Both the position numbers and the translations under genes were made by a program. DNA of 64,000 nt, taken from Glandiceps talaboti (lineage: Eukaryota > Hemichordata > Enteropneusta > Spengelidae). The number at the start of each line of letters is the position of its first letter. Position 1 is the first letter of the stretch. The stretch is taken from positions 20,834,181 to 20,898,180 of the forward strand of contig NC_135552.1 of the NCBI RefSeq assembly GCF_964340395.1. Direction: 5' to 3'. Below the pieces are notes generated by a model. The model did not search any database, was not told the DNA's origin, and saw only the letters and a list, made by a program, of their open reading frames with translations. This document shows positions 49,005 to 59,640 of this stretch, in pieces.

Positions 49005-52000
49005 CACTCACTCACTCACTCACACATACACACACATACACATGCCCATGCATACATGCATACATGCATACATACATACATACATACATACATACATACA
49101 TACATACACATACATACATACATACATACATACATACATACATACATACATACATACATACATACATACATACATACAAACAAACATGCACACACACAAA
49201 CATACACATGCACATGCAGACACACATACACACACACACACACACATACACATGTTCACATACATGCACACACAGACAAACATAAACAAAAAACAAACAC
49301 ATACACAAATAGATACAAAAGTAATTATAGTTTAAGAAATTTATAGTTTGAATAAACTTAGTAAACAAAATTCTGTGGTTTGCCTTTTCAGGTGGTGATG
49401 TCAGTAAACCTTTCAGTGAATTGAGAAAATTTCAGCCTAATGGTCCCCTAGTAAGTGTAACTATTTATGTCACCCAGTGTATTACCCTTAGTGTTCATTC
49501 TCAGCCTAATGGTCCCCTAGTAAGTATAACTATTTATGTCACCCAGTGTATTACCCTAGCGTTCATTCTTAGCCTAATGGTCCCCTAGTAAGTGTAACTA
49601 TTTATGTCACCCAGTGTATTACCCTAGCGTTCATTCTTAGCCTAATGGTCCCCTAGTAAGTGTAACTATTTATGTCACCCAGTGTATTACCCAAGTGTTC
49701 ATTCTTAACCTAATGGTCCCCTAGTAAGTATAACTATTTATGTCACCCATTGTCATACCCTTAGTGTTCATTCTCAGCCTAATGGTCCCCTAGTAAGTAT
49801 AACTATTTATGTTACCCAGTGTCTTACCGTTAGTATTCATTCTCAGCCTAATGATCCCATTCTCAGCCCAGAAATCCAACCAAGTACATATTGAGTTTTA
49901 ACATTCAAGCTATAAATACAGGTGTTCATTCAAATACATGTTTGACTTGACAAGCAATCTGTTTTGTGTTCTGTGGACATTTTACAGACATATTAGAAGT
50001 AAACACCTGTTGGAAAAAAATAGTATTTCCATACTTTGATCTAGTATTTAAGCTAGATTATAGGTTCATCCCTCTATTGTACAAATAAATTGACTAAATT
50101 ATAGCATTTTGTCTAATGAAAACATCACTTCAAGAAAGTATTGCAGTGATTGGATATGATATAATAACACTAGATATAACAAATTGAATATGGTAATAGG
50201 TTACGGCACAAGAATGTTGTATGAAGGATAAAATACTATGCTTAGCATTGCTACCGTTTTGACTTAGGGTCTATATTTAATCACCCTGGTAATATATTCA
50301 ATGGGACAATGCATACTTTGTCTGTTTCTATTACTAGGTCAACTCAGAGTTTTATACAGGTTGGTTAGATCATTGGGGTCATGCCCATGCTGTGGTCAAT
50401 AAAGACAAAGTGACCAAGTCATTGGATGACATACTTGCTATGAATGCATCTGTTAATATGTGAGTATATAGTAACACAAATATCCATCACAGACATTAAT
50501 ATGACTAGTAGATAGAGGGATAAAATGGAGTGTTTGAAAACTATACATTGATGGGTAAGTTAATGGTACTGGTATGTTTGTGTTTATGAGTACATCCAGA
50601 TCCAAACAGAGGCTGCAAGTCTTATGTGTATTTTTTACCGACAGGTACATGTTTGAAGGTGGCACTAACTTTGGATTTATGAATGGTGCCAACTATGCTC
50701 CATACAAGCCACAACCAACCAGTTATGATTATGATGCACCATTGACTGAAGCAGGTGATCCCAATGACAAGTACATGGCCATTAGACAAGTGATAGCAAA
50801 GGTATGGAACCATACTACTTTTAAGTTATGCTGATAGATCAGATGTAGAGAACTGCTTGACCTTTACCCCAGACCATACCACTCCTTCAAGGGGTGGCCA
50901 ACTCTAATTGAGGATGACAATGATACAAATTTATATGATTAGGAAGTGCACACTACCAGACCCTATCCCACCACATAAAGTGATGATTTTATCTCCTTTC
51001 ATTTTCAGTACAGACAACTACCACCAGACCCTAACTCACCACATAAAGTGATAATTTTATCTCATTTCATTTTCAGTACAGACAGCTACCACCAGACCCT
51101 ATACCACCACATAAAGTGATGATTTTATCTCATTTCATTTTCAGTACAGACAACTACCACCAGACTCTATCTCACCACATAAAGTGATGATTTTATCTCT
51201 TTTCATTTTCAGTACAGACAACTACCACCAGACCCTATACCACCACATAAAGTGATGATTTTATCTCTTTTCATTTTCAGTACAGACAACTACCACCAGA
51301 CCCTATCTCACCACATAAAGTGATGATTTTATCTCATCCCATTTTCAGTACAGACAACTACCACCAGACCCTATCTCACCACATAAAGTGATGATTTTAT
51401 CTCTTTTCATTTTCAGTACAGACAACTACCACCAGACTCTATCTCACCACATAAAGTGATGATTTTATCTCCTTTCATTTTCAGTACAGACAACTACCAC
51501 CAGACCCTATACCACCACCTACACCAAAATCAGCCTATGGTCAGATCACAATGTCTAAAATGTCATCATTTTATGATGAACTAGATACAATGGCACCGTA
51601 TGGACCAATCAAGGCAACCTACCCAATCACTATGGAAGATATGCAACAGGTCAGTGCAATGGGAAAGACGTCAAGTACTTTTTATTACCCGTGGGACATC
51701 TGGGTATTTGAATTTGCCAAAATATATTTGCATCCCAAGACACCTTGGATTGGGTCAGTCTTGTTAAATGTAAACACAAAGTTCTGAGAAGACTGTAAGT
51801 TACCATCTTATATCCCATAATACATTCTGTAATGCCGTAATGAAGTATGAGATACATACAACACTACAAGTAAGTCATGAATTGTCAACATATAAAGTCA
51901 GTCTAACTGATATCCAGTATACATTCCTTAATTTTAATGGCATTCATTTCTTTCTTGCACCATTTCTTTTTCAGAGTTATGGTTTTATGTTATACAGAAC

Positions 52001-54430
52001 TACAGTACCAACAAATAGCAGTGATTCTTTACTTAGTGTCCCTGGTATTAGAGATAGGGGATATGTACTCATCAACCAGGTAGGTTAACACCCCCTCCCC
52101 CCTGTGCTGTAGTACCAACAAATAGCAGTGACACTGTACTCATATATGCACTCATCAACCAGGTAGTTACCCCCAATGCCCCTCAACCTCTGTATATTTT
52201 CATATTCGTTGCCCTTGTTGTTAAAGTATGGGAACAATGTAGTTGCTTGTTTGTCAACCTACAATGAGCACTGTCCAGAGGGGACTATAGAAATGGCCTA
52301 TGTCCATTTGACAGTGCATGCTGTCATCATGTACAGCCCTAGTATAGCTATACCACATATAACTCAATCTCAACCAGTTTATTATAGTTAACAGTATGTT
52401 ACATTATGACTATGGATGTTGTCAATCATTCAGTGTATTCACCTGCTAATTATCTTTGACCTCTAACTAAGAATTTATCCTTGTTTTCAGACTGTGGTAG
52501 GTATTTTATCCAGAATGACCAATGATCCTAGTCTGAGTACAACTCTGAACATTACAGCTGTGGCTGGTGATACACTGGATATCTTGGTGGAAAACCAGGG
52601 ACGAATAAATTATGGAAGTCACATAAACGACTCAAAGGTAAGGGATACAATAGCAACTGCTATCAGTCACATAAATAACTCCAAAGGTAAGGGATACAAT
52701 GGCAACTGCTATCAGTCACATAAATAACTCAAAAGATAAGGGATACAGTGGCAACTGCTATCAGTCACATAAATAACTCAAGGTAAGGGATACAATGTCA
52801 ACTGCTATCAGTCACATAAATAACTCAAAAGGTAAGGGATATTTTACAACTTCTATTTTTGATGCAGTCACATAAATGATTTGGATACTTCTATGCTGCT
52901 ATCTTTGTAGTAATTTAAATGGATCTATGGTGAGTTCAAAATGAACTGATTGTGTATTATAGCACACCTCCAAATATATTTATTTGTGGCATCAAAGTCT
53001 AGCATAAGTGAGGCAACATAGTATGTGGAACCAGAGACAGTGGAGGGGACCTATGATGGAACTTTTACCTCAATAGGTACCGACAAGAGTGATTTAAGTC
53101 GTGGCACATCACACAATATATTTTAGTAGTAGAGTATACTGTGTAGTATTTTGTGTGGACAGTTTGATTTTGTAAAATATGAAAATACAACAGAATTGTC
53201 CAGATAAAGCTTACAGTATATATTGTACAACCATAGCATCAAATTAAATTTTAGAAGCATATTTATCTGAATGGCTGATCTGAGATATAGTAATTCCTCA
53301 TTATGTGTGGCAAATGCTTTCCTGTTTTGGTAACATTTTGTTGTTTTTCAGGGAATTGTTGGTAATGTCACCATTGAGGGCGCTGTACTACAATCCTGGA
53401 GTATTTATTCATTGGACTTGGATGCTGTCATTAACCCTAGCTACGTCATCAACAAGAAAATAAACTTGAAGTACAGATCCAAGAAAACAGCAACTTTACA
53501 GACACCTTCATTTTATACTGGTACACTTAGTGTTGATACAGTACAGGACACTTTTCTTAACACTAAAGGATGGACAAAGGTAGGGGTCATATCAGGTCAC
53601 ATACTTAATGTTGATACAGTATAGGACACTTTTCTTAACACTAAAGGATGGACAAAGGTAGGGGTCATATCAGGTCACATACTTAGTGTTGATACAGTAC
53701 AGGACACTTTTCTTAACACTATAGGATGGACAAAGGTAGGGGTCATATCAGGTCACACACTTAGTGTTGATACAGTACAGGACACTTTTCTTAACACTAA
53801 AGGATGGACAAAGGTAGGGGTCATATCAGGTCACATACTTAGTGTTGATACAGTACAGGACACATTTCTTTATAACACTATAGGATGGACAAAGGTAGGG
53901 GTCATATCAGGTCACATACTTAGTGTTGATACAGTACAAGACACTTTTCTTAACACTAAAGGATGGACAAAGGTAGGGGTCATATCAGGTCACACACTTA
54001 GTGTTGATACCGTACAGGACACTTTTCTTTATAACACTATAGGATGGACAAAGGTAGGGTTCACATAAGGTCATTATATATTTCTGAAAAGTCACATGCT
54101 ACAATGTTATCATTGTTACACAGTGCTCCAATAACTGAATTTTTATTGTTTCACTTTCTTTTACACTAGGGTCAAGCATACATAAATGGTTTTAATTTGG
54201 GTCGTTACTGGCCAGTAGTTGGACCACAGTTAACTCTCTATGTACCAGCCAGTGTACTTACAACAGGAGATAACACCCTGACTGTCTTTGAACTGGAAAA
54301 TGCACCATGCAATGATGATGGAAACCATGGTAACCATCTATGGAATAATGACTGTCAATTTCAATTCATAGACAGACCTATCATAAATTCCACAATAGCA
54401 GTGATGGAAGACAACTATTGGATAAAGTGA
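42842..54430 (+). CDS. GLB1: Beta-galactosidase, lysosomal type (GH35)
   Basis: GLB1 removes terminal beta-galactose from gangliosides and glycoproteins in the lysosome. Thirteen coding exons: 42842-42919, 44170-44336, 46688-46838, 47193-47351, 48538-48718, 49392-49450, 50338-50459, 50645-50801, 51485-51649, 51975-52079, 52491-52637, 53352-53579, 54170-54430. All phases join, giving 659 residues (human 677). Exon 1 is a signal peptide with a [11 protein letters not shown] core. The TIM barrel follows: [41 protein letters not shown] holds the acid/base Glu, [13 protein letters not shown] the nucleophile Glu, and [11 protein letters not shown] closes the barrel. C-terminal beta domains have [29 protein letters not shown] and GPQLTLYVP, close to human. 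Seven junctions are embedded in minisatellites made of junction copies. Exon 9 is preceded by seven decoy acceptors, and exon 2 is followed by about 46 decoy donors. The gene otherwise looks intact. Confidence 0.97.
44337..46312. repeat. 43-base minisatellite of GLB1 exon 2 donor junction
   Basis: About 46 units, each carrying exon-end sequence (ACAGCTGGTTTGAATGCCAT, then ACAAAT) followed by GTAAGTATGAAATG. The first junction, 44336/44337, is the true donor. Many units keep a good GTAAGT donor. Variants include GGAAGTATG (GT lost), GTAAGATG, GTAACTTATG and ATGATAC. The minus-strand open frames here are artefacts of the repeat. Confidence 0.97.
47352..48090. repeat. 81-base minisatellite of GLB1 exon 4 donor junction
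   Basis: Nine extra copies of the exon end (GGAGGGCCTATCATTACTAT, then ACAG) plus GTAAAAATAAC follow the true donor at 47351/47352. Units differ mainly by CCACCGG or CCACTGG and by GAGA insertions. Downstream donor use would read VKIT then a stop in most copies. Confidence 0.97.
48957..49315. repeat. (CA)n / (CATA)n microsatellite in GLB1 intron 5
   Basis: CA run, then CACT, then a long CATA tetranucleotide tract, then mixed CA and CAAA. Open frames of His/Thr or Cys/Val repeats on both strands come only from this composition. Confidence 0.98.
49451..49870. repeat. About 69-base minisatellite of GLB1 exon 6 donor junction
   Basis: Five extra donors after the true one (49450/49451). Each has CAGCCTAATGGTCCCCTA (exon end) plus GTAAGTGTAAC or GTAAGTATAAC, TATTTATGTCACCCAGTGT and TTCATTCT. 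The last copies decay near 49850. Confidence 0.95.
50950..51484. repeat. 68-base minisatellite of GLB1 exon 9 acceptor junction
   Basis: Acceptor-type units end CATTTTCAG|TACAGACAACTACC. Pseudo-exon starts fall at 51009, 51077, 51145, 51213, 51281, 51349 and 51417, exactly 68 apart, and the true exon start is 51485. A partial unit lacking the acceptor begins at about 50950. All seven decoys have the polypyrimidine tract and AG. Confidence 0.97.
52108..52168. repeat. Partial duplicate of GLB1 exon 10 donor junction
   Basis: TAGTACCAACAAATAGCAGT, then ACTCATCAACCAG|GTAG, repeats the exon 10 end (about 52005-52081) with an internal deletion. The decoy donor reads GTAGTTAC and the true donor GTAGGTTA. 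Confidence 0.85.
52638..52845. repeat. 49-base minisatellite of GLB1 exon 11 donor junction
   Basis: After the true donor (52637/52638) come four copies of CAGTCACATAAATAACTC, AAAG and GTAAGGGATACAATGGCAAC. In one copy the donor is GATAAGGG and therefore dead. Confidence 0.93.
53580..54070. repeat. 78-base minisatellite of GLB1 exon 12 donor junction
   Basis: Six copies end at 53657, 53735, 53813, 53894, 53972 and 54053, with unit lengths 78, 78, 78, 81, 78 and 81. Each contains 50-plus bases of exon end (ending GGATGGACAAAG) plus GTAGGGGTCATATCAGGTCA. All lengths are multiples of three. The frame is open through every unit except one TAG in the first. Confidence 0.96.
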
Positions 54431-56999
54431 TCATGTATAAAGTTCCTTTTTAATACACCTAATCAGCATATATATCCAGTGTGATCATCCTCCAAAAGTC
54501 AAGATGCAGGGTAAATTGTCAGTGTAACTGATATCACAGTAGTTACAAAGTCAGAGATGTTTTCATTAGTCCCCTGAAAGGAAGACTATTACAATGGGCT
54601 CTGTCTGTCTGTCCATGTGTGTGTGTGTGCGTACGTACGTACACGTGTCTGTCTGTCCATAATGTCATTTCTCAGACATTCAATGTCCAATTTCTTTCAA
54701 ACCTGTTGTAAAGGGGGCATGTCATATGGGATATATGCACGTTAGCGGCATATGCACATTTGACAAAATGGCGGCCATTTTTGGAGAAAACAGAGAGACG
54801 CCATTCAAATGTCTACCCTTGTATTATCAGGTGCAAGACTTTTAGCTTTGACCTTGATGTTGACCTCCAGGAGCAGTTTTCAAAATCAAGCCATTTCCTG
54901 CATATTACAGACACTTTGTAGTATCTATTTGTTCCCTTGCTACTAGTTTCTTTTAAATCACATTGCCATTCAGTCACACAGAAGTAAACTTTTTGAGGGG
55001 TTTGTGTCTTCTACAAGAATTTGTTTAGATAAGAGGATTCATTATACACATGCTGACTGATTGCAAGGGCAACAGTATATATATGTCTGTTTTCTCAAGG
55101 GACTGTGGGTCACCCCAACAAAGACTTTCCCTGAGGGCGAAGCCCCAGAGAAACAGTCTGTGTTGGGGTGATGCACAGGCCTGAATTAGACTGACCTATG
55201 ATGTTGCATGAGCACGATCAGTCAATATGTGTTTTGTAACACACCACTACCTACATTCTCACTCTCTCGGCACACTGTTCTATATGGTTAACACATGACA
55301 GTGATGATAGTTCAGAAAACAACACAGGACGAACATAGAAAACTGTAATTCTTGAATAATTATCAAATGTGTTCTTTCCGAATCCTTAATTCTGGCACAA
55401 GGATGGCAAGATTGTCTTCAGAAATTTGTACAAAAAACAAGATGTCAGGTTCGTTTGTTTTGAAAACATGTACTCATGACATCACCAGTCAACAGCTGCT
55501 AATGCTGTTGCCCATACAGGCAACATCATTTGCAGTCAAGAGCACAAAAACTATACATACCATGTGACCATGTATTGACGAATCACAACACAGGAAATGT
55601 ACAACATGTAGTAGGTTTGCTTCTGAATCAATGATTAATGTGTTATACAGCTATACACATAACTTCATTGATAGTCAGTTCAATATATCTTTAGAATGAT
55701 ATAAACCATGAAGTTATTATAGACATCAAAATATTATTGTAGCTGTAACTTTTTGAGGAGTTTCTATTTTGTTATAAACCAGATGTCAATATTTTGATTA
55801 AAATGTCAGTTTCAACTGTTGGAAGTTGGATGCCCAATTTATACTATATGAATGAGTGGTGTACATCTATAAGTTTTGGGAGAATAATTGCTCTCAATGG
55901 ACCATCAAACTCACAGAAAGAAACTATCATTGACGATACAAAGCTCTGTTTTTAATCATACTTTGATAATTTGAGAAGACCCCTTAATTGATCGGCTCAG
56001 TCCTCTACAAATACAGAAATAAAGTCTCTACAAAATGGATATTGTAACAGTAATCATTTATTTATTCACATTCATACAAGAAAATAAGGAAGGTAAATAT
56101 GCAGCAGATGAACACTGGTAACTTACTGTAAACAGAACAGAACAGAACAACAATTTTCAATTCCTGTGTGACAGAATTGTTTGACCCTTCACAATGTTGA
56201 CTTGGTAAAATTAACTTACAAGAGTATGGTAAGAGTAATTAACTTACAACTTACAGCTGGTAAGGAAATTTACAATATTTAAAAACCAGAGGGAGGTCAA
56301 AGGTTTCTCAAAGATTGTGAACTTGTAGAAAATCAAAACTTTCTCAACTATAAGGCATATAATTTGTAAACATGAGGATTGTTTAGATTTGTGTAGTATC
56401 GACACCATTGACAGGTAGAATGTGCCTCAGTGAGAAATGTTTATGAAAATCAAAGTTGTTTCAAAATTTGTCATACCAAAGCTTGATCCTGGTCCATGTC
56501 AAATTTGGGGTCCACCATCTTGTTTTCAAAGAAATCGATTTTATATTCCAATAATTTAAAAGCTTTTGGTGGTCATATGGAATTCTAAAATGGCTTAATT
56601 TTGAGAACATTTTGACCTAATATTTCAACATTTTGTACAGAGACCCCCTGATTTCTTAATCTTGATTTCAACTTCAGAATGGGTTGGACTTTACTTGAAC
56701 AAACATTTATTTTATTTCCAAGGTTCATTTCACATTAACATAGAATACAATGAGGTACACGTTTGAGACAAATAAACCCTTACTACAAAGACAATAAACA
56801 TATACACATATATTCTGTTCTACGTCTAGTAATTCAAAAACAGATTTCTGGGAAAAAGAAGTACAAAAATAATACTGTTTAGTTTCAAAATACAATATTT
56901 ACATATAGAGCCTTGATTATACTGTGTAAAAACAACTTTGAATAAATACCCTTAATAAAGGTTTTGCAGCTCAGCTGCATATCATTCTATTGCTTCCAT

Positions 57000-57610
57000 G
57001 GATTCATGTATGCCATGGTCTCTTCCATGATTTCATGTATGCCAATCTATCTCTTCCATGAATTCATGTATGCCTATCTGTTTCTTCCATGATTTCATGT
57101 ATGCCAATCTATCTCTTCCATGGATTCATATATGCCAATCTATCTCTTCCATGGATTCATATATGCCAATCTATCTCTTCCATGGATTCATATATGCCAA
57201 TCTATCTCTTCCATGGATTCATGTATGCTAATCTATCTCTTCCATGAATTCATGTATGCCTATCTGTTTCTTCCATGATTTCATGTATGCCAATCTATCT
57301 CTTCCATGGATTCATGTATGCTAATCTATCTCTTCCATGGATTCATGTATGCCAATCTGTTTCTTCCATGGATATCTTGAATGCTGATCTCTCTTGCTTT
57401 GATTCATGAATGCTATACTGGTTCTTCTATAATTTCATGAAAATAATTCTACCTCTTTCATGGATTCATGAAAATAATTCTACCACTTCCATGGATTTCA
57501 TAAGTGCTATACTGTTTCATCCATGATTTCTCGAATGCTAGTCTATTTCTTCCATCCATGATTTCATGTATGCCAATCTGTTTCTTCCATGGTTTCTATT
57601 CTATCTCTTC
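57000..57610. repeat. About 31-base minisatellite, some 18 copies
   Basis: Units contain TCTTCCATGGATTCATGTAT followed by GCCAATCTATC, with ATGATTTCATG and CATATATGCC variants. Copies decay toward 57600. Confidence 0.95.
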
Positions 57611-57884
57611 CACGGATGTTATGTTGTACAAATGTGTCCTCAATACAAGGAAATAAATAATTGCATAAAATACATGACAATAAATTGATGAATTTCCCTA
57701 TCAATAAAATTATCCTTGGTTCCTAAGTCATTCAATCAGCAATAAATATATTATAGAGAATACATCAAATAGAAAATAAATTGATGTTGTATTACAGATA
57801 TGACCTCTGAAACACAAATGTAAAACTAACACAGGTAATTTACTCAAACATTTTCCGATTATCATATTTCTAGGTCTTCTGAAA

Positions 57885-58070
57885 TAGCATTTCAATTCTT
57901 GCTTGAGGGGTCTGAAATAGCATTTTGATTCCTGCTTGAGGGGTCTGAAATGGCATTTTAATTCCTGCTTGAAGGGTCTGAAATAGCATTTTAATTCCTG
58001 CTTGAGGGGTCTGAAATAGCATTTTGATTCCTGCTTGAGGGGTCTGAAATAGCATTTTGATTATTAAATA
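57885..58070. repeat. 33-base tandem repeat, about 5-6 copies
   Basis: Units contain TCTGAAATAGCATTTTGATT then CCTGCTTGAGGGG. The 33-base length keeps a frame open on the minus strand (MLFQTPQAGIK), but nothing else supports coding. Confidence 0.93.
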
Positions 58071-58599
58071 GCATTTTAAATATTTTGCAGTGTTCTGGAG
58101 CGTTATGCTTGGTATCCACAGCACTACTTTTGCCAGTTTTGGACTCTTTAGAATTGACATGATTCAATTAAAACATCAGATTATATAAATATTCAAGGTC
58201 AAAAGGTCAAAAATGTCACATTTATTCCTCAGCAAAGCATGACTCCCCCTCCTCTATCTACCTCAACATATCTACCTACCCCCTTGCCTATCTACCCCAA
58301 ACTTTATCTACCCACCCCAAACAATACATAATGAAGTTATGGTGTATGTATTCATTACATTAACTGAACTTTTCAGTGATATTATTTTGTCCTTTTTCAA
58401 ACATTTTTTCTCATCGATCATAAATGGTTCCATTCTTAGTGTCATAAATACGATACATTTCAAGTAAATATTGCATCAAAATACATATTAAATATTATAC
58501 AAAGTATAAATATAATGTTACTTAACAAAATTTTAAGTATGATGTCACCATTTTCCCCAACAATAGGCGCATGTACTGTTATAAACAATAAATATAGTA

Positions 58600-59260
58600 A
58601 ACATTTCCCTCAAGAAAGTACCATCTACTGGTACATGCAAAAATGTATGTACGACATTATTTTGCTAACAAAAGCTACATGTACTGGTACACATTTAAAG
58701 TACAACATCATGTATGTACTGGTGTATAAACAAAAAGCGCCATGTACTGGTACATATGTTAAGAACGACATTATTTTGCTAACAAAAGCTGCATGTACTG
58801 GTACACATATTAAGTACGACATCATGCATGTACTGGTGTATAAACAAAAAGCGCCATGTACTGGTACATATGTTAAGAACGACATTATTTTGCTAACAAA
58901 AGCTGCATGTACTGGTACACATATTAAGTACGACATCATGCATGTACTGGTGTCTAAACAAAAGTTTCACTCACTGCCAACAATCACCATGTACTGAAAA
59001 CAAAAGTGCCATGTACTGGTATATAACAATTTTAAGTATCCATTCTCCCAAAAAACACTACACTCACTGACATACAAACAGCTTTTAAGTATAGTATCAT
59101 TCCCCCCTCCTCCCAAAAAACAAGCTGCACATACTGAGATATAAACAGCTTTTAAGTATAGTATCATTCCCCCCTCTTCCCAAAAAACAAGTTGCACATA
59201 CTGACACATAAACAACTCAAAAGTACATGTATAATATCATCATTTTCCCACAGAACTTCA
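58600..59260. repeat. Nested tandem repeats with TGTACTGGTACA
   Basis: First a unit of about 112 bases (2.5 copies, 58640-58960) built from TGTACTGGTACA, GACATTATTTTGCTAACAAA and TATAAACAAAAAGCGCCATG. Then a unit of about 70 bases (3 copies, 59020-59240) with TTTTAAGTATAGTATCATTC, CCCCCT, CCAAAAAACA and ACATACTGA. The palindrome TGTACTGGTACA marks most units. Confidence 0.88.
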
Positions 59261-59640
59261 AAATGTACCATGTTGTGCAACGTGGCAATATTTAACACTG
59301 AGAAAGTCTCTCTCCCAGTACCCTACGGACAAGATACAATTTGGGAGGAAGACGATTATCAAGATACTATATACTAAGTATTAAAGTGGTGTCTCATTTG
59401 ATTAACACTAAATTAATCTGACAATTGCTTACAAGATAATGTACTTGATGGAGTCACATGACGGCACCATACACATATACTCCGTACTGTAGATTGTAAC
59501 CAAAAATAAATCAACAGAAAATGTTAAAAAGTTGCTTACTGTGACAATGTATTATATATCAGCTGCTGTTATTAGCTAAAAACACTAACAACATAACACA
59601 GTCCCATACAAAGATGAACCGTTCTCTTGGTTTCTTGAAG

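Larger units (their letters stand above)
54431..59640. other. Intergenic, between convergent GLB1 and FAM171
   Basis: It contains both 3' ends and several tandem repeats. A repeat-like stretch at 54569-55106 starts AGTCCCCTGA and ends TCAAGGGACT, with TGTCTGTCTGTCC and GTACGTACGTAC runs. A hairpin at 55107-55185 pairs CACCCCAACAAAGACT with AGTCTGTGTTGGGGTG. The stretch 55200-56990 is plain AT-rich sequence. I found no coding exon. Confidence 0.6.

Noticed and set aside
48853-49368. Open frames of His/Thr and Cys/Val/Met repeats
   Set aside because: Direct translation of CA and CATA microsatellites in all frames.
44337-54070. Regular arrays that might be taken for CRISPR
   Set aside because: Units are contiguous tandem copies without unique spacers, inside introns of a spliced animal gene.
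57870-58160. Minus-strand 96-residue frame with repeated QTPQAGIKML
   Set aside because: A 33-base minisatellite stays open by its length; there is no other sign of coding.
58515-58997. 160-residue plus-strand frame with CTGTH repeats
   Set aside because: Built from the TGTACTGGTACA tandem repeat; no family or splice evidence.
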